From contig JAJEKV010000768.1 of NCBI GenBank assembly GCA_021234155.1, positions 1 through 64,000 of the forward strand: 64,000 nucleotides of DNA, in the 5' to 3' direction. How positions within the stretch are numbered: the stretch's first letter is position 1; each line of letters opens with the position of its first letter. Below are positions 57,110 through 64,000 of this stretch, piece by piece. The notes under the pieces were generated by a model. The model had not been told where the DNA came from, did not search any database, and was given only the letters and a program-made list of their open reading frames with translations. The position numbers and the translations under genes were made by a program. The stretch comes from Isoetes taiwanensis (taxonomy: Eukaryota > Streptophyta > Lycopodiopsida > Isoetales > Isoetaceae).

Positions 57110-58800
57110 ATATATATGTTGAAGCTTCCTGGAGCAAACCACTTAAGAAAAGTTGATGTTGAACAGGTGCTTGCTGAATTGGGAAAGAGTCAAACTGCTG
57201 ATAGCATGCAAGAATTATGTGATAATGTGGGTATCAGTTGACAAGCTTATATTGCTCTCTTTAGATGTTTACAGGAGGGTATAAAGCAACAAGGTATTAT
57301 GAAGACCATATTGCCAAGACTCAGTTATGTCAGGGCAAGCAGAATAAAGAGGAATGCAAAAGTACACGAACATTTGGAAGAGATGTACCAGATCACCACA
57401 TCTGTGCACTTGGGATCACTATTCACTGGGAAAAGTAAGAAGAAGGGTGGCTCAGGAAATGATCTTTTTGTTCTTAATGAAAAAAATAATTGCTGGATGG
57501 ATCTATCTAAAATACTTCTTCTGTTAGTTCGTTTCTTTGATATGAAAGTGGAAGAGTGTGCAGAAAAACTCCAGATTGCTATAAAGGTAGATGAGATGGA
57601 ACTGATCAAAGGGGAAAAGTATGAGAGGGTCTCTTTGACATTAATGAATAGGGCATTGTTAAATTCTGATAATGAGGAAGGCAAGTTCTCTGTTTAGTCC
57701 GAGGACCATATTTGGTGGATAGGGATCTTTCAAGTGCCTAAAGAAAATCATGGTGTTCTTCAGTGGTCTTTCAGCAGACACCTCTTCCTAGTATCATTGT
57801 TGCATATGGAGTTGGAGAGAAGCTTGGCTATGGAGATTACGAGGTTGAATGGCATTTGGCTACCGATCTGAAGACCATCAAGTGCATGTATAGCATGAAA
57901 CATGGTTCTGGTAAGACCACACACGCATGCCCTTACTGTTTGTGTGCTAGGATAGATGACAAAAGGAAGGGCATAAAGGAAGACGATATTTTGATCCCTA
58001 TCCTTGTAATTCTGTGAAATGAGTACACGTATGCACTCTCCATGCCTTCTTAAGAATACTGGATAAGGTGATATACATGAGCAGTCTCCACAATCAGCCA
58101 GAGAGAAGTGTATGAAAGATGTTGAGAATGTACTTTTTGATCTTGGTCTTCATGGTGGTGACTCTAAAATCTTGCAAGATCCTAAGAAGGGAGGGAAGGT
58201 GCCTTGTAAGCCCATCTATGGGCAGGGTAATAGCAAAAAGATTCTACTTTGTACAAAATTACGTAAGAATGGATCTTAGCCAGCTGGTAAGTGGGAGGGG
58301 TACAAGGACTTGCTAGTAGTAGAAGATGACCGTACTTCACGTGGGCAGGCAAAACTAAAGAAAATTAAAGCATGGCAGAATCTGAGCAGTCTGGTAGCTT
58401 TGATGGCAGAGAAGGAAATGATGGATGGAAAGTTAGATAAATTCAGAACAACAGTAACTGAATTCACGAAGTCGTTTATACAGCATGGGGAGAATGCAAT
58501 GTTACACATTACATTCATATACTTCATGCCCATGGCTTGTGGTTTGCCAAAGAGTACGGGAGGTTGGAAATATGGAAAACGTAGGGATTAGAGAAGTCAT
58601 ATAAACAAGCCAGGAATGCTTTTTTCCAGGTTCATCCAACATCGAAGTTCGTGTGGTAATTCATTGCGACAGATGTGTCAATGGTTCTACAGAAAAAGTA
58701 TCTGCAAGCTAGAGAAAAAAGATACGGCAAAACAAGACATGACTTTGGCTAAAATATTGAGGAGAAAAGCTCAATAGGAACAAAGAAAGCAGATATGGTG
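57110..58800 (+). pseudogene. Broken transposon-type protein gene
   Basis: Plus-strand relic in successive frames: KLPGANHLRKVDVEQVLAEL (57,120 on), a basic helical frame 57,299-57,697, then 57,763-58,017 with GYGDYEVEWHLATDLKTIKC and HACPYCLCARIDD. TLHAFLRILDK follows (58,035), a mixed stretch to 58,300, RGQAKLKKIKAWQNL, TEFTKSFIQHGEN and a basic C-terminus. The order (hydrophobic-D-LK..., C/H-rich ACPYC, then LHxxLRIxDK, then a helical part) recalls an uncharacterised family of transposon-linked eukaryotic proteins that reads D.KFL....G...A...C.WC and DELHLLLRI. I recall this only from general knowledge, and stops break it repeatedly. Confidence 0.35.
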
Positions 58801-59297
58801 TACCTCTAGTGCAACACAAAATTTAAGGGAGTGGAAATCCACAAGGATCAGACAAGGTAGAAGATATACTTCTGGGGTTTCGAATGTATGAGCAAATCCA
58901 TATTAATAGTAGAACAATGTTGAGCATGATATACAACTCTAATGCATGTAGGATGCTCTATTGGTAGCATGGGCACAGTGCGAATGAGGTTGGCATTCAG
59001 TAATGAATAGTCACTAATTCGCACCAATAAGTTGTCATTTAGTTATAGGATAACCAATATTCGCACCATAATTTCTAAAGATAGGTTTATACCTATAATG
59101 AAGAAGCAGATATTAAAGGACCTACTGAAATTTTAAGGGGACCGCATGAACGAGTCCTAGATTTCTCCTTCTTTTTTTTGAGAGGGCCTTGAACACTCAG
59201 AACTAACCTCACATTGTGGACACAAATTGACTTGAACACAGAAAAGGAATAAGCCTTATATAACTAAAGAGGTTGTTGTCCCTGAGAGGGGGATAAG
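58801..59297. other. AT-rich intergenic stretch
   Basis: Contains a short repeated phrase with CGCACCAATAAGTTG and CGCACCATAATTTC near 59,020-59,075. No gene seen. Confidence 0.4.
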
Positions 59298-59580
59298 AAA
59301 GCAAAAGCAAAAGCAAAAGCAAAAGCAAAAGCAAAAGCAAAAGCAAAAGCAAAAGCAAAAGCATAAGTCCAAGAAGCACAAAGAAGATCCCGAAGGAAAA
59401 AAGAGAGAAAGGCTAGCGGGAAGGGGGAAGGGAAGGAGAAGAAGGAGAAGAAGAAGGAGAAGAAGGGCAAAAAAGAAGATAAAGAAAGGAAAGAGAAAGA
59501 TGAGAAGGAAGGAAATGAGGGGTGGAAATGAAGAAAAGAATGAGAAAGAAGGAAAAAAGAAAAAGAAAAGGAGGAAACAT
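59298..59580 (+). repeat. (AAAGCA)11 microsatellite and purine tract
   Basis: Eleven perfect AAAGCA units (59,298-59,363) followed by over 200 bp of almost pure A/G DNA (GAGAAGAAGGAG, GAAAGAAGGAAAA). The plus strand would encode Lys/Glu/Gln-rich peptide. The long minus-strand frames here (59,256-59,749) are Phe/Ser-rich composition artefacts. Confidence 0.9.
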
Positions 59581-59639
59581 AGGTCCACCACTTGCAAACC
59601 GATATGGAGGTAGAAGAAATAAGTTCCGCCAAAGCGGCG

Positions 59640-60290
59640 GAGCCAAGTCCTCCACCTAGATATCCTCTCCACAACGGGCGGAGGATAGTCAGTGTTGATG
59701 GCCTTGGAAGTGGCTCCAATAGAGATGCCAGGGACCTGATCCCTACCAATTGAGGATAGTGAGGAGGAGGAAAAAGATGGCGTAAAACTGCTGAAGAAGA
59801 TTTATGACCATCGCCATCTTTTTCCTCTAGACATTACATTCACGAAAAGAATCAACATCTTCGACTTATACCAGGGCCCTTCTAACTTGACATCACGTCC
59901 ACAAAATTTTGAACATGTCAAGACCTTGGTCGATTCTTTTCAGAATAACCCCCATCCAGTCTTCACTTCTGCTGATGTGATTCTATTCAACCCCCATCAC
60001 CAAGAAATTGGTTCTTTGGAAAACCGAGGACAACCTTATGGTTATGGATTACTACATAGTGAATGGCAATTACTCCACACTTGCTACTTAGTTGGTTTGC
60101 AAAAAACTGGCAATGCAAAATTCCAGGAGCAGATGGCCAAAATATATGAGTACTGGATTTGCCGAGTTGTGTCGGGAACAATGAACGAGCAAGATTGCCT
60201 ATAGCTCAGTTACGAGGTCAATGACATTGCTGCCAAGGCTATCTTCAAGGAGCCCTTTGCCGACCTTTGCCCTTAAAATTTGCTGGTCGA
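59640..60290 (+). pseudogene. Unassigned coding relic after the Lys-rich tract
   Basis: The plus frame 59,887-60,204 encodes FEHVKTLVDSFQNNPHPVFT, ADVILFNPHHQEIG, YGLLHSEWQLLHTCYLVGLQ and then a stop, after which LSYEVNDIAAKAIFKEPFAD continues. Together with the Lys-rich tract upstream it looks like one protein with a basic N-terminal tail. I do not recognise the family. The regular composition suggests real former coding DNA. Confidence 0.35.
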
Positions 60291-61634
60291 ATATTTGTTG
60301 GTATAAAGTCGATGCTGCAAATTCCCAATGCAATTACAACTCATTACTATAAGAAATCTATGGTGGCTTTCTTTAATTGAAATTGAGTATGTTCTTTTCC
60401 TTCCGAAGATTCACACTGTTGTCTCTGCCATGGGATGCAAAAGAGGGTATACATCGTCATAAATAATGTGCTCTACAGGAGATTGGGTGTTTGAAGAATA
60501 GAATAGAATAGTTTTGAAGTTCAATTAAGGCTTTGGCCATCAAATTTACTTGCATCGAAGTAGGCTCTGCTTCCACATGGCATGATATACACTTTGGCCA
60601 ATGTTGACTAAACCTATACAAGAGTGCATTTGGTTCTTGCCTTGTCCATATCATTTTCTTTGGAATCTAGAACCATGAACTCACCATATAGCTTTATTCT
60701 TAGTATACTGCAAATGGTATGTTCGAAGAATTACTTTCCATGTGTATCACTTCTTAGCTCGAAGCTTCCTTTGTAGTTGCATGCATGGATCCACTAGAGC
60801 ACCATTGATTGATATATCCTCTTGGATAATAAAATGCTCTATTCTCCCTAATCAAAGTGTGAAGCTGTGTTCAAACCCCCATGAACTTTGTGATTATACA
60901 TCAATATTCTCCCCCATTTTAAGATATATTTTCAAGGTTTTATTTTGCACAAGGGCATTTGATTGGATTCTTTTCATATCCAAATTTGAATTGGGAGAAC
61001 ATATAAAAATAATAAGGAGAGAATGGCAAATGATGCACCATATGAAAATAAAGCAATGCCAAAACTATGGCACTCTATTGTTACAAATGTGTTATTTTGT
61101 GGCACAGTATAGGCAGATTCATGTCATATGTTTGTCACTAGTTTTGTTATTATTAAGTCAATCTATTGTCAAAGTTTTGACACATGGTTTTGTCAAAACT
61201 ATGTCAGTCTATTGTTACATTATAGTCACATTTACATCAATCTTTTGTCACTTTTGCATCACTCTATTATGATGTTCATTGTCATTTGTGTTTCAGTAAT
61301 TTTGTCACTGTTATTGTCATTGTTGTATTAATTTTTAATTAGTGACAAAAAGTATAGGTCTCATGTGATTCCCACTTTTTTTTTGGAACTCTCTTATTTT
61401 GATTAAAGAGGATGTCTGAAGCGTTCTCGTCTTAATTAGTCATTGAAAAGAAGAGTTATTTGTGTGAGGTTTGGTCCTTTTACGAAGACATTTTGTCTCT
61501 TTTTTCTCAGATGACAAGTCTAGAAAAGTGAAAACACATCAAACACGAAGAAAATTGTGTACCTATTTAGAAAAATGTGCTAGTTTTGAAAAAAAAAATT
61601 ATTTATAAATGAGATCACTATAATATATATTCAA
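60291..61634. other. AT-rich stretch with TTTGTCAC-like words
   Basis: No gene supported. Between 61,090 and 61,330 words like TTTGTCA, TATTGTCA and ATGTCA recur every 15-25 bases in a decayed short repeat. The 176-aa frame covering part of this (60,742-61,272) has no motif. Confidence 0.4.
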
Positions 61635-61850
61635 AGAAAGGCAGTTCAGAGTAAAAGAGGCAGGCTCGAGTCGAGAAAGGCAGTTCAGAGCGAAAAAAGA
61701 CAGGCCTAAGTGTCTATCTCGACTAGGAGTCTAGAAAGGCACCTCAAAGTGAAGAAAGGCAGGCCTGGAGGGCTTTCTTGACTCGCAAATTGAGAAAATA
61801 GCTTAGAGTGAAAAAAGACAGATCTAAGTATCTTTCTCGATTCACGAGTC
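61635..61850. repeat. Four-copy tandem repeat, 59 bp unit
   Basis: Units start at 61,635 (short), 61,674, 61,733 and 61,792, the last three with an exact 59-base period. The consensus runs AGAAAGGCA.xTCAGAGTGAA, then AAAAGACAGGCCTAAGTGTC, then TTTCTCGACTCACGAGTC. The ends are self-complementary (CGACTxxxGAGTC), so each unit can form a small hairpin. Confidence 0.88.
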
Positions 61851-62089
61851 AAAAATCATTTTTGTAGCGCTTTTTTCGAAATCGTTTTATTGTTCCTTTT
61901 CTTTTAGTTAGGTATACGTTTTTTAGCCTCCACCACTTCTATGATTTGTTGCACAGCATATGGAATCCAAGTTTCTGAAGCATCAGGTCGAACCGGATAT
62001 GCTTTTCAGCCCTCCCCCCCGTGACTCTATTAGGGTCTTTGAAGATACATCCCATACATTAGACATCAGCATGAAAGGATAGTGTTCCC
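61851..62089. other. Non-coding spacer
   Basis: Contains CAGCATATGGAATCCAAG and a CCCTCCCCCCCG run at 62,011. No gene seen. Confidence 0.4.
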
Positions 62090-62430
62090 TTAATCTGTAT
62101 TTGGCACATACAATTCTTGATGCTCAATGCCTTTCACAATATGCACTGCATCTTCTAGTATGCATTCGTAAAGCACTGCTAAAAAAGAATGAAAATCAAA
62201 TAGTGGCCTTGGCCCTACCCCACTAGAGCTTGCCCTTGCCCGATGTGCATTCCAATCCTTGATGGCATTCTTTTCATGTATACCTCGAATCTCTGAGGAC
62301 TTTAATGTATTGATCAAGTAGGACGCCAATCTCTCAGCAGCGATGTTAAACTTTTGTTTATTTGATGCAGAAGCAAAGTAATGCCGAGGCGCACAAGCTT
62401 TAATGAATAAAGGTTTTCATTGCCACTCTA
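62090..62430 (-). pseudogene. Unassigned C-terminal coding fragment
   Basis: An open minus frame without its own clear start runs from about 62,410 to a stop at 62,090. It reads KPLFIKACAPRHYFASASNK, LASYLINTLKSSEIRGIHEK, VGPRPLFDFHSFLAVLYECI and HIVKGIEHQELYVPNTD. It is over 100 residues with normal composition, so it was probably a protein C-terminus. No family recognised. It is next to a reversed copy of the retroposed 3' end, which may have carried it. Confidence 0.35.
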
Positions 62431-62520
62431 TTTGAGAATCCAGAACCTCATGTTCAAAAAATGCAACAAATTCTAACATGCCTTCTTTTTCTAGCAAGCA
62501 TTCTCCAGATAAAGGTTTTT

Positions 62521-62660
62521 TAATTTTTTTTTTTTTTGAAAAACTGGCTCGACACTCCACAACAAACTCACAGAAAAACTGCAACTCTACTGCTGTACAA
62601 ACCGACCATCGCCATCTACAACACCCAAGAAGTCCCGCCAAATGGCAAACTTCCGCTCAA
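62521..62660 (-). mobile_element. Truncated retroposon 3' end with A tail
   Basis: On the minus strand GACTTCTTGGGTGTTGTAGAT, TTTGTACAGCAGTAGAGTTG and TTTGTTGTGGAGTGTCGAG match 56,820-56,918 of the coiled-coil retroposon. The match stops after GTGTCGAG, and CCAGTTTTTC plus an A run (plus-strand T at 62,525-62,537) follows. It is a second member of the same family with a different 3' end. Confidence 0.65.
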
Positions 62661-62839
62661 GGTTTTTCAATTTTTGAGATATTGGCATGAAAACTATCTT
62701 AATTCCTCCTCGAGCTTCCCATCCATGACCTTAAATTCATGCTTAGGAGACTCTCAAAATAGCCCTCCGACCCTACCGTTTTCTTCTTAATTCTTCTATG
62801 GACCTTTTTTGAACATCCTCTACAAAGCGATGGCGTCGG

Positions 62840-63080
62840 TTCTCTTTCCTCATCACCCTATCTAGACAACCCTAAAAATGCACTCTAACTAGTTCTTGCA
62901 ACTATAGGTCTCGAGTTCGAGACCACCCAGAATCACACTCTGAACTGTTGGGTGTCAAAACCCACAGAGGCAATGTAAAGTGGTTGGGGGTAGGGCCCAA
63001 CTGAGCAATGTAGTGTGGTGTGTGGTCACATGTCCAGTTGGATGCTGCCTAGTGGCATGACGTTAAAATACTATCTATCT
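62840..63080 (+). mobile_element. Possible tRNA-derived SINE
   Basis: AACTAGTTCTTGCAACTATAGG and then TCTCGAGTTCGAGACC (62,909-62,924) have the look of a polymerase III B box in a T-arm-like hairpin. A TGGTTGGGGGTAGGGCCCAA / GGATGCTGCCTAGTGGCATG body and a (CTAT)n-like tail (ACTATCTATCTAAACC, about 63,071) follow. The A box is poor and no target duplication was found, so this stays tentative. Confidence 0.35.
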
Positions 63081-64000
63081 AAACCCTACATCCTAATCTA
63101 GTGCAATGCTTTAAACTTGAGCAAAATATTATTGCTCTCAATGTTCTATAGATAATATGGAGGTGGATTCAATGCTTAAGTCCAATCAATGAAAAACTTA
63201 AGTGCATCATCATCTATGATGATTATGTCTTCCTACTTCTCAATTCTAAGACGATCTATCATAGTCCCCATGATTTTAATGAACACAGGTTCAGTTGCCA
63301 TGTCTCTTGGACTTTGAAATTGAAGACAACTGCTTTGGTCCCATAGTGCCACCAATTCTCTGTGCATACCAAGTAACACCTCCAAGATGTTTATGACGCC
63401 GGTTTATAATCAATATAAATACCTATACTATCACCACGCCCTTGAGTCCTTCATAAATCGACTAAGATTGTAGCCACCACAAGATCAATCTTAGTAAATA
63501 GTGTGCACCTTGAAGCTCTTCAAAATCAAAAGGAGAGAATATTGATTTGGCACTGTGATCTTGCTATAAGCACAATAACCAATGTCAAGACACGATTTTT
63601 CATCCTTCTTCGTGACAAAAAAAAAATAATAAAAAAAAAATTGGTAATCTAATAGAAGGTTGAACATGTCAAGGGGAACATGGCCAGATTCTTCTTAAAG
63701 TATATATCTATAGGGCCTCCAACATAGCTGGTGACATACTGTATGCATAAAATGGTAGTATCATCACGGCCACCATAGATAGGACAAAAAAAAATTAGCA
63801 CCGACTTTGCAAACACATCAAGAAAATCATGATACTTATTTGGAAGCACTTGAGGTAGCTTCCTAGATGTCAGGTTTTAATCTGAACTGCAAACATCAAA
63901 TCAAGCTCTCTAATTGAATCCAAATAATCTACAAAGACTTTAGCCATGAGTCTCAAAGCTAATCTGCTTCAATATGACTTTATGGATGTCATAGTATATC
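63081..64000 (-). mobile_element. Ty3/gypsy reverse transcriptase relic
   Basis: The minus frame 63,849 down reads MLPNKYHDFLDVFAKS, the familiar entry to the gypsy RT (LPxxYHDFLDVFxK). About 130 bases on, KITVPNQYSLLLI (63,560-63,520) matches NKITVKNxYPLPLI, followed by GAYN-like remains of KIDLRxAYNLVRI (about 63,480). Further down EPVFIKIMGTMIDRL and EDIIIIDDDALKF (about 63,290-63,190) sit where the family has the fingers/palm end and DDIL. Frameshifts and stops occur throughout, so it is inactive. It continues past the window end. No LTR of this element is visible. Confidence 0.72.

Noticed and set aside
59256-59749. Long minus-strand ORFs of 138 and 161 aa
   Set aside because: They are Phe/Ser/Ala repeats produced by the AAAGCA microsatellite and the purine tract read in reverse. 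No domain, and the composition explains the length.
60742-61272. Plus-strand ORF of 176 aa
   Set aside because: Hydrophobic, AT-driven composition with no known motif, running through a decayed TTTGTCA repeat. Probably chance.

Overview
The window reads as nuclear DNA of a vascular plant with a large, repeat-swollen genome; a gymnosperm or fern is an inference, not shown. The evidence is a set of degraded plant-type transposons: L1-like LINEs with poly(A) tails, a Ty3/gypsy reverse transcriptase, an 11.7-kb LTR element with a tRNA-Met-like primer site, and two TIR elements with 9-bp target duplications. There are also intron-split prolyl 4-hydroxylase exons and almost no long open frames. No rRNA, no secure tRNA, no bacterial operon structure and no CRISPR array is visible.

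Layout. 1-6.5 kb: a minus-strand LINE (endonuclease and reverse transcriptase), a 250-bp tandem duplication, a weak hAT-like fragment, and the 3' end of a second LINE ending in 29 A. 6.5-9.5 kb: no recognisable gene. 9.8-11.1 kb: a small acidic-protein gene with TATA box and a GT-AG intron, whose promoter block recurs 1.1 kb downstream. 11.5-18.4 kb: decayed purine-biased repeat DNA. 18,391-30,078: an LTR retrotransposon with 1.75-1.8 kb LTRs, primer site and polypurine tract, but no recognisable gag or pol (LARD-like). 30.1-33.5 kb: decayed intergenic DNA.

The most informative part is 33.5-55.3 kb. A host segment carrying the 3' half of a prolyl 4-hydroxylase gene and an exon of a neighbouring gene is present twice in the same orientation (copies A and B). 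Each copy was hit by a different TIR transposon at a different site, so each copy preserves the empty site of the other's insertion. Copy A holds a 9.2-kb element (34,143-43,386). It carries a broken transposase gene (SDGCASQFK and HGKGxHDG motifs), a convergent Ulp1-like protease gene, a captured FCP1/NIF-type phosphatase and clusters of GTACAT. Copy B holds a 6.0-kb element (48,032-54,069). It has about 45-bp TIRs, a two-orientation array of GGAAACCTCCCC next to the left TIR with fewer copies at the right, and a Ulp1-type cysteine protease gene.

55.3-64 kb: a poly(A)-tailed retroposed coiled-coil sequence with an internal 184-bp tandem duplication, a broken transposon-like protein gene, a (AAAGCA)11 microsatellite, a 59-bp tandem array, a possible SINE and a minus-strand Ty3/gypsy reverse transcriptase relic. 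Nearly every coding region is interrupted, so the window is mostly a record of old insertions rather than a set of cooperating genes. The longest clean ORF (252 aa at 44,760) and the small gene at 9,969 are the main candidates for anything still expressed.
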